From assembly GCF_002797855.1 (NCBI RefSeq), contig NZ_PGFB01000004.1, forward strand, positions 372,001 to 436,000: DNA of 64,000 bases. The letters run 5' to 3'. Below are positions 56,618 to 64,000 of this stretch, in pieces. A program made the position numbers and the translations under genes. Origin of the DNA: Compostimonas suwonensis. GTDB lineage: Bacteria > Actinomycetota > Actinomycetes > Actinomycetales > Microbacteriaceae. Under the pieces are notes generated by a model that saw nothing but the letters and a program-made list of their open reading frames with translations, was not told the DNA's origin and made no database searches. Positions within the stretch are counted from its first letter, which is position 1. Every line of letters begins with the position of its first letter.

Positions 56618-57640
56618 TCACAGCGAGCGCGCCCGGTGACGGAAGACCTGGTCGACCGCGACGGCGAGCACGACGATCGCGCCTTTTGTGACGAGCTGCC
56701 AGTTGGAGTCCACGGCGAGGCTGAAGAAGATGTTGTTGAGCACGGCCAGGATCAGCAGGCCCACGGCCGTACGCCACATCTTGCCCTCGCCGCCTGTGAG
56801 CGAGGTGCCTCCGATGACGACGACGGCGATCGCGTCGAGGGCGACGTTGGCCCCCACATCGCCCTGCCCGACGCCGATGCGCGAAGCCGCCATAACACCG
56901 GCGAGCGCGGCGAGGAAGCCGCTGATCGTGTAGGTGCTGCCCCGCACCATCCGCACCGAGATGCCCGAGAGCCGCGCGGCCTCCGCATTGCCGCCGACCG
57001 CGAAGATGCGTCGCCCGAAGGGGGTGACGTGCAGGACGGCCGCGCCGATCAGGAAGACGAGCACGAGCACGATGACCGAGACGGGCACCGGCCCGAGCTT
57101 GCCCGCGCCGAGGAACTTGAATCCGTCGTCCGAGACGGCGAAGGGCTGGCTGTTGGAGAAGAGCAGGATGCCGCCGAGATAGACCGACGAGGTGCCGAGG
57201 GTCGCGATGAAGGGGTTGATGCCCAGACGCGCCACGAGGACGCCGTTGACGGAGCCGAGAACGAGGCCGAGACCGACGCCCGCCAGCAGGCCGACGACCG
57301 GTGGGGCGCCGTCCTGCGCGAGGGCGGCGGCGACCGTGCCGGCAACGGCGTAGACAGCGCCGACCGAGAGGTCGAAGCCGCCCGCGATGATCACGAAGGT
57401 CATGCCCACCGCGACGAGCCCGAGGGGCGCGGTCTGGCTGAGGATGAGCAGCAGGTTGTTGGGCTCGAGGAAGCCGGGGTAGATGACCGTCGCGACGATC
57501 AGCAGCGCGATGAGCACCGCGATCATCGCGTAGTCGATCACGATCTTGCCGACGGCGCGGCCGGCCGAGGTCGTGGCGGCGGGCTCCGGCGGGGCGTTCT
57601 CGACCACCGCTGCGGCATCCGTGTTCTTGATGTCGGTCAC
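56618..57640 (-). CDS. Ribose-type ABC transporter permease (RbsC-like)
   Basis: A 340-residue inner-membrane permease with about ten hydrophobic segments. The signature GGFDLSVGAVYAVAGTVAA and the EAA-like GGNAEAARLSGI loop mark the BPD_transp_2 sugar family. It pairs with the two-domain ATPase 3 bp upstream and with the binding protein. The substrate is not told by family: such importers carry pentoses, autoinducers and other small polar compounds. Confidence 0.94.
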   Translation of the reverse strand: MTDIKNTDAAAVVENAPPEPAATTSAGRAVGKIVIDYAMIAVLIALLIVATVIYPGFLEPNNLLLILSQTAPLGLVAVGMTFVIIAGGFDLSVGAVYAVAGTVAAALAQDGAPPVVGLLAGVGLGLVLGSVNGVLVARLGINPFIATLGTSSVYLGGILLFSNSQPFAVSDDGFKFLGAGKLGPVPVSVIVLVLVFLIGAAVLHVTPFGRRIFAVGGNAEAARLSGISVRMVRGSTYTISGFLAALAGVMAASRIGVGQGDVGANVALDAIAVVVIGGTSLTGGEGKMWRTAVGLLILAVLNNIFFSLAVDSNWQLVTKGAIVVLAVAVDQVFRHRARSL

Positions 57641-57643
57641 TTT

Positions 57644-59161
57644 CTACACTCCAAACGCGAGATTGAGCACGTCTTTGACAGACGGCGAAGACGTGTGCAT
57701 GTCGATTTCACCCACGCGGCGCCCCTCGGAGAGCACGATGACGCGATCGCTCACATCGAGAACCTCTTCGAGCTCCGAGCTCGCGATGACGACGGCCATG
57801 CCCTCGCGGGCGAGCTGGCGCAGTGTCGCGAGCACCTCGATCTTCGCCCGCACGTCGATGCCTCTCGTCGGCTCGTCGGCGAGCAGGATCTGCGGCCTGT
57901 GGTGCAGCCACTTCGCGATGGCCACCTTCTGCTGGTTGCCACCGGAGAGCAGGCCGACGGGGTAGAAGCCGGCCGGCCGGTTGATCCGCAGCCTGTCGAG
58001 GATGGTCCGCGCCTCGCCGAGCTGCCGCCTGCGGCTCACGACTCCGCCCGTGCTCACGGTCGCGAGCTCGGTGATCGTGACGTTGTCGGGCACCGACATC
58101 CCGAGAACGAGGCCCTGGGTCTTGCGATCTTCGGGCAGCAGGGCGATGCGGTGCCTGCGGATCGCCTGACGCACGCTGCTCGGCCACTTCGTCGCCCGGC
58201 CGTGGATCGCGAGCGTGCCCGTGGACTGCGGCTCCGCCCCGGCGAGACTGCGCAGAAGGCTGCTGCGCCCCGAGCCGACGAGGCCCGCGAGCCCGACGAT
58301 CTCGCCGGCGCGCACGGTGAGGCTCACGTTCTCGAGCGCTCCCGGGAGCATGATGCCCGTCGCTTCGAGGAGCATCTCCCCCCTGACCGGCTCCCGGTCG
58401 CGCTCGATGCGCAGGGGCGAGTCGCCCACCATCGCCGACACGAGGGTGCGCGCCGTCCACTCCGTCGCCGGCTGCGACGCCACCGTGCGCGAGTTGCGCA
58501 TAACGGTGACCGTGTCGCTCACGCCGAGCACCTCGTCGATGTTGTGGCTGACGAGCACGATCGCGACCCCGCTCTTGCGCAGTTCTCTGAGCAGCTTCAG
58601 CAGGAAGTCGCGCTCGTTCTCAGAGAGGGATGCCGTGGGCTCGTCGAGCAGAAGCACTCGCGCCTTCGACCGCACGGCCCTCATGATCTCGATGAGCTGC
58701 TGTTCGGCCACGGGCAGGTCACCCGCGAGGGCCCTCGGCCGGATCCGCACGCCGAACTGGGTGCAGAGCGCCAGGAAGTCCTTCTCCATACGTGATTCGG
58801 AGAGCACCCCGAACCGCGAACGCTCCTCGCCGAGGTGCACGTTCGCGGCCGCGGACAGCTTGGGGATGACGGTGAGCTCCTGGTAGACGGCTCGAACACC
58901 CGCCGCCATCGCCGCTTTGGGGTTCGCCGAGGGCAGTGCCGCGCCGAAGATCTCGATGGATCCCTGGCTCGGCGCGACACGGCCGCTCAGCATGCCCAGA
59001 ACCGTCGACTTGCCTGCGCCGTTGGCGCCGACCAGCGCGTGGATCTCGCCCTCGCGGATCGAGAGGTCCACGTCGGTGACCACGGTGTTGTTGCCGTAGG
59101 TCTTGGAGATGTTCCGACATCGAATCGCCTCGTGGGTCGATGCTTCGCTAGCTGGCGCCAC
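57644..59161 (-). CDS. Ribose-type ABC transporter ATPase (RbsA-like, two domains)
   Basis: A 505-residue fused ATPase. Domain 1 has Walker A GANGAGKST, signature LPVAEQQLIEI, Walker B VLLLDEPTASLS. Domain 2 (about 260-505) has the degenerate P-loop GLVGSGRSS and LSGGNQQKVAIAKWL with LLADEPTRGID. This is the RbsA/MglA pattern. GTG start at 59161, 36 bp after the binding-protein gene. Confidence 0.95.
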   Translation of the reverse strand: MAPASEASTHEAIRCRNISKTYGNNTVVTDVDLSIREGEIHALVGANGAGKSTVLGMLSGRVAPSQGSIEIFGAALPSANPKAAMAAGVRAVYQELTVIPKLSAAANVHLGEERSRFGVLSESRMEKDFLALCTQFGVRIRPRALAGDLPVAEQQLIEIMRAVRSKARVLLLDEPTASLSENERDFLLKLLRELRKSGVAIVLVSHNIDEVLGVSDTVTVMRNSRTVASQPATEWTARTLVSAMVGDSPLRIERDREPVRGEMLLEATGIMLPGALENVSLTVRAGEIVGLAGLVGSGRSSLLRSLAGAEPQSTGTLAIHGRATKWPSSVRQAIRRHRIALLPEDRKTQGLVLGMSVPDNVTITELATVSTGGVVSRRRQLGEARTILDRLRINRPAGFYPVGLLSGGNQQKVAIAKWLHHRPQILLADEPTRGIDVRAKIEVLATLRQLAREGMAVVIASSELEEVLDVSDRVIVLSEGRRVGEIDMHTSSPSVKDVLNLAFGV

Positions 59162-59197
59162 TGGTCACACTTTCGTTCGGTCGACGGTCGATGATGC

Positions 59198-60217
59198 TTA
59201 CTGGTACTCGGCGGTGAACTCCGAGACGTTGTCCTTCGTCAGGTAGGGCGCACCCGTGAAGGTGAGCTCCTTGCTGAGGTCGAGCACCTGCGGGATCTCC
59301 TTGCCGTTCCACGCGTCGACGAGCTCCTCGACGCTCTTCTGCACCTCGGTGTACGGCAGCATCGGCAGGCTCAGCGCGACCGTGCCGTCGGCGACCGCAC
59401 CGGTGGCCCACTCGTTGCCTCCGAAGTCGTAGACCTTGACCTTGCCCGTGAGCCCCGCCGCCTCGACGGCCTCGACGATGCCCTTGGTCATCTCCGCGTA
59501 GTTGGCGGCGTAGATCTTCAGGTCGGGGTTGGCCTGCAGCGTCGCCTGCGCGACGTCGAACGCCGTCGCCGTCGTGTAGTCGCTCTGCTGGTTGGAGACG
59601 ACGTCGAACTTCGAGTCCGACTCGATGTCGTCCTTGAAGGCTGCGAGGGCGTTGTTGGTGTTGTAGTTGAGGTTCGGTCCGGTCAGCAGCGCGATCTTGC
59701 CGCCGTCGGGGTTGTCTTCGGCGATCTTCGAGAACCAGCCGTCGTAGAGGGCGAGGGTCTGGCCGCCGACGAAGCCGAGGGTGCCCTCGGTGTAGGTGTC
59801 GTCGCCGCAGAGGCCCTGGTTGGTCACGAAGACCTTGATGCCCGCCGCCATCGCGTCTTTGATCGACCCGCAGGCCTGCTCGGGGGCGACCGCCGCGACG
59901 AGCCACGCGTTGTAGGTCTTTCGGGCGAGGGCGGTGTCGAACTGATTGGTCTGGGTGGCGGCATCCCAGTTGGCCGAGACGACCTCGAGGTCGACGCCGA
60001 GCTTCTGAGCGGTCTCCTCGGCGGCTGTGACGTTCGTGCCGACATAGGAGTTGTTGGTGCCGGGGATGAAATAGCCGATCTTGATCGGCTCGCCGGCCCC
60101 GCCGCTCGAGTCGGCGCTCGAACCGGAGTCCGATCCGCTCGACGCGCATGCGCTGAATGCCAGGATGCTCGCTGCGGCGATTCCGATCGCGAGCAGTTTC
60201 GTTCTGTTCTTCTTCAC
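59198..60217 (-). CDS. Ribose-type substrate-binding lipoprotein
   Basis: A 339-residue binding protein. The lipoprotein signal peptide ends LAFSACAS with Cys24 as the lipid anchor, followed by a Ser/Gly linker. The Periplasmic_binding_4 domain runs from about 45 to 335 (IKIGYFIPGTNNSY, LLTGPNLNYNTNN, VYDFGGNEWATGAV). A GTG start overlaps the stop of the upstream deacetylase gene by 4 bases. It decides what the importer takes up; ligand unknown. Confidence 0.94.
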   Translation of the reverse strand: MKKNRTKLLAIGIAAASILAFSACASSGSDSGSSADSSGGAGEPIKIGYFIPGTNNSYVGTNVTAAEETAQKLGVDLEVVSANWDAATQTNQFDTALARKTYNAWLVAAVAPEQACGSIKDAMAAGIKVFVTNQGLCGDDTYTEGTLGFVGGQTLALYDGWFSKIAEDNPDGGKIALLTGPNLNYNTNNALAAFKDDIESDSKFDVVSNQQSDYTTATAFDVAQATLQANPDLKIYAANYAEMTKGIVEAVEAAGLTGKVKVYDFGGNEWATGAVADGTVALSLPMLPYTEVQKSVEELVDAWNGKEIPQVLDLSKELTFTGAPYLTKDNVSEFTAEYQ

Positions 60218-61107
60218 AGGGATGCCTTTCGAATGCGATTGGTGGTGGTTGCGGTGCTGGTGGTCGGGTCGGCGAGCCAGGCGTCGTGGGCCTCGCTGAG
60301 CGTGACGAACTGCACGGCGTTCGACTCCGTCATGTGCAGGAGGAGTCGTTCGAGCAGGAGAAGGTGGTGGGAGCGCCCGATCGTCTGCGGATGCATGGTC
60401 AGGGTGTACAGACCTCCGGGGCTGTTCTGGAGGCCGTAGTCGAAGATCTCGCGCCAGCGCGCCTCCAACTCGAGGTGGTCGCCGAGTCCGTTGGCGATCT
60501 CGGCGATGTACTCGACGTCGGGGGCGTCGTCGAGCGTGTACGAGACGGGCAGCTCGAGGAAGGGGAACGGCTCGCCGAAGGTGCTCGCCGATTCGAAGTT
60601 CACGCCGACGGGGCGCGGATGGTAGGGCTCGAAGTCGCTCGCCATGAGCGAGCTGTCCCACTCGAAGCCGTGCTCGACGAGCAGCTGTCCCGTGATCTCC
60701 GAGAAGTCCCAGGCCGGGGAGCGGTAGCCCCGCGGCTTCGCCCCCACGATCTGCTCGTGCTGGGCGAGCTGTATCTCCATCAGCCGGCGCTCGTCGTCCG
60801 GCTCGAGGCTCGGGATCGACTCGTGGTAGCAGCCGTGGGCCGCGATCTCGTGCCCTCCCGCGAGAATCGACTCGATCGCCTGCGGGAAGGTCACGAGCGA
60901 GTGACCGGGGATGCACCACGTCGCCGTGATCCCGATGTCGGCGAGCAGCGCCAGAATGCGGTCGACGCCGACGAGCGCACCGAACTCCCCGCGGGAGTGA
61001 TAGCTCGGCGAGTCGATGCCGAGCATGCCCATCCAGAGGCACTGCGCGTCGAGGTCGAAGGTGAGGGCGACGGCGAAGGTCTTGCCCGTCGGCAGCGTCA
61101 GCGGCAT
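60214..61107 (-). CDS. Polysaccharide-deacetylase-fold hydrolase, paralogue 2
   Basis: A 297-residue NodB-fold protein, clearly paralogous to the gene at 55705: TFDLDAQCLW, SRGEFGALVGV, CIPGHSLVTFP, AAHGCYHES and the shared tail MHPQTIGRSHH. No signal peptide. Its 3' end overlaps the binding-protein start by 4 bp (GTGA), so it heads the six-gene operon. The last 15 residues are a Thr/Lys-rich tail absent from paralogue 1. ATG at 61107. Confidence 0.88.
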   Translation of the reverse strand: MPLTLPTGKTFAVALTFDLDAQCLWMGMLGIDSPSYHSRGEFGALVGVDRILALLADIGITATWCIPGHSLVTFPQAIESILAGGHEIAAHGCYHESIPSLEPDDERRLMEIQLAQHEQIVGAKPRGYRSPAWDFSEITGQLLVEHGFEWDSSLMASDFEPYHPRPVGVNFESASTFGEPFPFLELPVSYTLDDAPDVEYIAEIANGLGDHLELEARWREIFDYGLQNSPGGLYTLTMHPQTIGRSHHLLLLERLLLHMTESNAVQFVTLSEAHDAWLADPTTSTATTTNRIRKASL

Positions 61108-61203
61108 GGTGCTCCGTTCTCTCGCCTGCGATCGTGCACCGGTGCGGCACCGGGCGGCCATCGGGATTCATCAGTACCGCCCGACGAGTTCATGTTAGAT
61201 TTG

Positions 61204-61239
61204 ATTCCATTCCGGGGTCAACAGCAAAATGTGAATAGT
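61204..61239. promoter_or_regulatory. Candidate operator between deacetylase 2 and penicillin-acylase genes
   Basis: ATTCCATTC (61204-61212) and GAATAGT (61233-61239, inverse of ACTATTC) repeat motifs found at 50381-50392. The AT-rich 150-bp gap would hold divergent promoters of both arms. Confidence 0.35.
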
Positions 61240-61317
61240 TTGTTACAGTCTGATCGGGTGCTCGAAAGACTCGCCCGAGCTGCGGGAGGATGGGTTCATC
61301 CCGGCCGCAAGGGCGCG

Positions 61318-63684
61318 ATGGCCCGCGCGCTGAAGCCGTCGGCCGAATACCTCGAAGTGATGTGGAGCGCCGTGAACGAAAGCCATTTCTCCGTCGCCGG
61401 GCTGAGCGCCGATGTCGAGATCGTCGTCGACGAGTGGGGGATCCCCCACATCTACGCCGCCAGCTCTCACGACGTGTTCCTCGCCCAGGGGTTCAATGCC
61501 GCCCGGGACCGCCTCTTCCAGATGGACCTCTGGCGTCGTCGCGGCCTCGGCCTGCTCTCCGCGGCCTTCGGCCCCGCCTTCGTCGAGCAGGACCGCGCCG
61601 CCCGCCTCTTCCTCTACCGCGGCGATCTGCGGGCGGAGTGGCTCGCCTACGGCTCCGACACCAAAGACGTCACGACCGCCTTCGTCGCGGGCGTCAACGC
61701 CTTCGTCTCCCTCTGCCTCGCCGACCCGCGACAGCTGCCGCCCGAGTTCGAGGCGCTCGGCTATCTGCCCGAGCGCTGGGAGCCCACCGACATCCCTCGT
61801 ATCCGCAGCCACGGCATCTACCACAACGCGGAGCAGGAGCTGGCCCGAGCGCTCGCACTCCGCGACTTCGGCCCCGAGGCGGAGGATCTGCGTCGGGTGC
61901 GCGATCCGCAGAACCCCGTGCTCGTGCCCTCCGGCCTCGACCTCTCGGTGCTCTGCGACGAGGTGCTCGACGTCTACCGCCTCGCGACAGGACCCGTGAA
62001 CCTCGGAACGCCGCAGGCCGGCGAGAGCCCCGAGCCGCAGCACACCCCCGAAGGCAGCAACAACTGGGTGCTCGGCGGCAGCCGCACCGCGAGCGGACGC
62101 CCGCTCCTCGCCAACGACCCCCACCGAGCCGTCACCCTCCCCTCGTTGCGCTACATCTCACACCTCAGCGCCCCGGGGCTGGACGTCATCGGCGGGGGCG
62201 AGCCCGTGCTGCCCGGAGTCTCCATCGGGCACAACGGCCATGTCGCCTTCGGCCTGACGATCTTCCCCATCGACCAGGAGGACATCTACGTCTACGAGCT
62301 CAACCCCCGGAACGACCTCGAATACCGCTATCGCGACGGCTGGGAGCGGATGACCGTCGTGACCGAGACGATCCCCGTGCGCGATGCGGACCCGCAGACC
62401 GTGGAGCTGCGGTACACGCGGCACGGACCCGTCGTGTTCGAGCGCGAGGGCACCGCCGTCGCCATCCGGGCGGCCTGGCTCGAGCCGGGCATGGCGCCCT
62501 ACCTCGGCAGCATGGAGTACATGCGCGCCCACGACGCCGCCGAGTTCAACTCCGCCATGAACCGCTGGGGAGCGCCGGGCGAGAACCAGGTCTACGCGAT
62601 GCCGGACGGGACGATCGGGTGGCGCCCCGGCGGTCTCCTGCCGATCCGCCCCAACTGGGACGGCCTGCTGCCCGTGCCCGGCGACGGACGCTACGAGTGG
62701 GCGGGGTTCCATGACAACGACGTGCTGCCCCGCGACGAGAACCCCGATCGCGACTGGCTTGCGACCGCCAACGAGTTCAACCTTCCGCACGGCTTCGACG
62801 AGACGATCGGCGTCGGCTACGACTGGTATTCGCCCGACCGGGCCGAGCGCATCCGCACGGTGCTCGCCGCCGCGCAGGACTGGACCGTCGACGACTGCCT
62901 GCGACTGCAGACCGACTATCTGAGCACGCCCTTCCAGAAGGTCGCGCCCCTGCTCGCCGAGCTGCGACCGGCATCGCCCGAGCTGCACCGGGCGCTCGAC
63001 CTGCTCGGCGCCTGGGACGGCGTCGAGGACGAGGGATCGGCGCCGGCAGCACTCTTCGAGATCTGGTTCCGCAACCATCTGAGACCGCAGCTGCTCGTGG
63101 CCGCGCTCGAACGCCGACTGCCGCCGGATGTCGCGGGTCGGGCCGCCGCGCGGCTCATCCCCCAGGAGCAGTACAGCGGCGACCCGCGCATCGTCTTGCG
63201 GATGCTCGCCGACCCCGAGCGGCACCTGGGCTCGAGCGAGGCTCTCACCGTCATCCTGGAGCGCTCGCTTCTCGCCGCCGTGCGAGAGGCCGAGGATCGC
63301 CTCGGGCCGGATGCCGCGAGCTGGGCCTGGGGAACGCTCCACTTCGCGCTGCTCGAGCATCCCGCCCACCGGCTGCTTCCGAAGCTCGACGGCGCGCGGC
63401 TCGGGCCGATCCCCCGCAGCGGGGGCAGCGACACCGTGGGCAGCACGGCCTTCAGCCCCGACTTCCGCCAGGTGTCGGGGGCGTCATTCCGCGTGGTCAT
63501 CGACGTGGGCGACTGGGACGGCTCGGTCGCCGTCAACGTGCCCGGACAGTCGGGAGTGCCCGGCAGCAGGCACTACTCCGACCACCTCGAGGGCTGGAAC
63601 GCCGGCGCGGCGTTCCCCCTGCTCTACTCGCGTGCCGCCGTGGACGCCGCGGCGAGCTCGCGCATCGTGCTCAGCCCCGCGTGA
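61318..63684 (+). CDS. Penicillin-acylase-family Ntn hydrolase
   Basis: A 788-residue N-terminal-nucleophile amidohydrolase precursor. Autocleavage before Ser247 (EGSNNWVLGG) would give alpha (~246) and beta (~542) chains. Other family marks are VDEWGIPHIYA, FNAARDRLFQMDLWRRRGLG, NDPHRAVTLPS and WGAPGENQVYA. Family members hydrolyse penicillin, cephalosporin, acyl-homoserine lactones or other N-acyl amides. Unlike most, no signal peptide is visible from any start tested (61231, 61258, 61318), so it may act inside the cell on imported substrate. The ATG at 61318 is a compromise. It stands alone on the plus strand, divergent from the importer operon. Confidence 0.9.
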   Translation: MARALKPSAEYLEVMWSAVNESHFSVAGLSADVEIVVDEWGIPHIYAASSHDVFLAQGFNAARDRLFQMDLWRRRGLGLLSAAFGPAFVEQDRAARLFLYRGDLRAEWLAYGSDTKDVTTAFVAGVNAFVSLCLADPRQLPPEFEALGYLPERWEPTDIPRIRSHGIYHNAEQELARALALRDFGPEAEDLRRVRDPQNPVLVPSGLDLSVLCDEVLDVYRLATGPVNLGTPQAGESPEPQHTPEGSNNWVLGGSRTASGRPLLANDPHRAVTLPSLRYISHLSAPGLDVIGGGEPVLPGVSIGHNGHVAFGLTIFPIDQEDIYVYELNPRNDLEYRYRDGWERMTVVTETIPVRDADPQTVELRYTRHGPVVFEREGTAVAIRAAWLEPGMAPYLGSMEYMRAHDAAEFNSAMNRWGAPGENQVYAMPDGTIGWRPGGLLPIRPNWDGLLPVPGDGRYEWAGFHDNDVLPRDENPDRDWLATANEFNLPHGFDETIGVGYDWYSPDRAERIRTVLAAAQDWTVDDCLRLQTDYLSTPFQKVAPLLAELRPASPELHRALDLLGAWDGVEDEGSAPAALFEIWFRNHLRPQLLVAALERRLPPDVAGRAAARLIPQEQYSGDPRIVLRMLADPERHLGSSEALTVILERSLLAAVREAEDRLGPDAASWAWGTLHFALLEHPAHRLLPKLDGARLGPIPRSGGSDTVGSTAFSPDFRQVSGASFRVVIDVGDWDGSVAVNVPGQSGVPGSRHYSDHLEGWNAGAAFPLLYSRAAVDAAASSRIVLSPA

Positions 63685-63705
63685 GCTCCCCGCGTCGCGA
63701 ACCGC

Positions 63706-64000
63706 TCAGTAGCGGTAGTGGTCGACCTTGTACGGACCGTCGACGCTCACGCCGATGTAGGCGGCCTGCTCGGGGGTGAGCGTCGTGAGCTCGACGCCGA
63801 GGGCGTCGAGGTGCAGGCGCGCGACCTTCTCGTCGAGGTGCTTCGGCAGCACGTAGACGCCCACGGGATAGTTCTCGGGCGAGCCGTAGAGCTCGATCTG
63901 CGCGAGCACCTGGTTGGTGAAGGAGTTGCTCATCACAAAGCTCGGGTGGCCCGTGGCGTTGCCGAGGTTCATCAGGCGGCCCTCCGAGAGCACGAGAACC
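63706..64000 (-). CDS. ahcY: Adenosylhomocysteinase, C-terminal part, cut by the window end
   Basis: The visible 98 or so residues are the C-terminus of S-adenosylhomocysteine hydrolase: [40 protein letters not shown] and the terminal KVDHYRY tail, which reaches into the neighbouring subunit's NAD site. The enzyme splits S-adenosylhomocysteine to adenosine and homocysteine. It is convergent with the penicillin-acylase gene with a 21-bp gap, and it marks a return to core genes. Confidence 0.96.
   Translation of the reverse strand, partial: VLVLSEGRLMNLGNATGHPSFVMSNSFTNQVLAQIELYGSPENYPVGVYVLPKHLDEKVARLHLDALGVELTTLTPEQAAYIGVSVDGPYKVDHYRY

Noticed and set aside
55705-61107. Cell-wall polysaccharide deacetylation genes
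   Set aside because: No signal peptides or membrane helices, and they sit in an operon with an importer and an amidohydrolase.

Overview
The window is chromosomal DNA of a high-GC Gram-positive actinobacterium. A WhiB1 protein, a SigR/RsrA mycothiol-type sigma/anti-sigma pair, a fused Kgd-type 2-oxoglutarate dehydrogenase, MtrAB-LpqB, a LANTG sorting signal and many GTG starts all point there, and protein style suggests the family Microbacteriaceae. This assignment rests on recognition of the proteins, not on a search. No rRNA, tRNA, CRISPR array, prophage or insertion sequence was seen.

Bases 1-6.2 kb hold the end of an old yellow enzyme gene, two CNNM/CorC-type membrane proteins, an orphan AbiEi/DUF559-like gene bracketed by palindromic repeats, and guaB1. 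From 6.3 to 17.6 kb lie kgd, rsrA-sigR, aroA-rsgA-bcp, a small membrane protein, whiB1, a PdtaS-type histidine kinase and dps. From 17.6 to 24.7 kb is a group of poorly characterised actinobacterial genes: a TadZ/CpaE-like ATPase, a SAF protein, a BldC-like HTH protein, a DMP19 protein, a 200-residue protein and an Rv3235-family protein. Four perfect TTATCCACA 9-mers sit upstream of genes here, and one intergenic stretch holds the truncated tails of a LacI regulator and a beta-galactosidase.

From 24.9 to 28.8 kb are a wall-anchored amidase and a divergent two-component pair. From 29.1 to 39.5 kb is the conserved core secA, argG, hpf, comF, lpqB, mtrB, mtrA. From 39.7 to 47.3 kb is the glycerophosphodiesterase-membrane-domain / DUF4129 / DUF4350 / MoxR / DUF58 operon with divergent spoIIM-like and RDD genes.

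From 47.3 to 63.7 kb is the most interesting block, an accessory-looking catabolic cluster: acetamidase/formamidase, a D-cysteine desulfhydrase/ACC deaminase-like PLP enzyme, an RpiR regulator, an M20 amidohydrolase, a glutamine-synthetase-like ligase, a class III aminotransferase, a FluG-type amidohydrolase, two paralogous polysaccharide-deacetylase-fold hydrolases around a ribose-type ABC importer, and a penicillin-acylase-family hydrolase without a visible signal peptide. Together they look like uptake and stepwise hydrolysis of an amide- or imide-containing compound, with gamma-glutamylation and transamination of the released amine. The substrate cannot be read from the sequence. The window ends inside ahcY.

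Two families of intergenic palindromes and several tandem duplications at stop codons are described as repeats.
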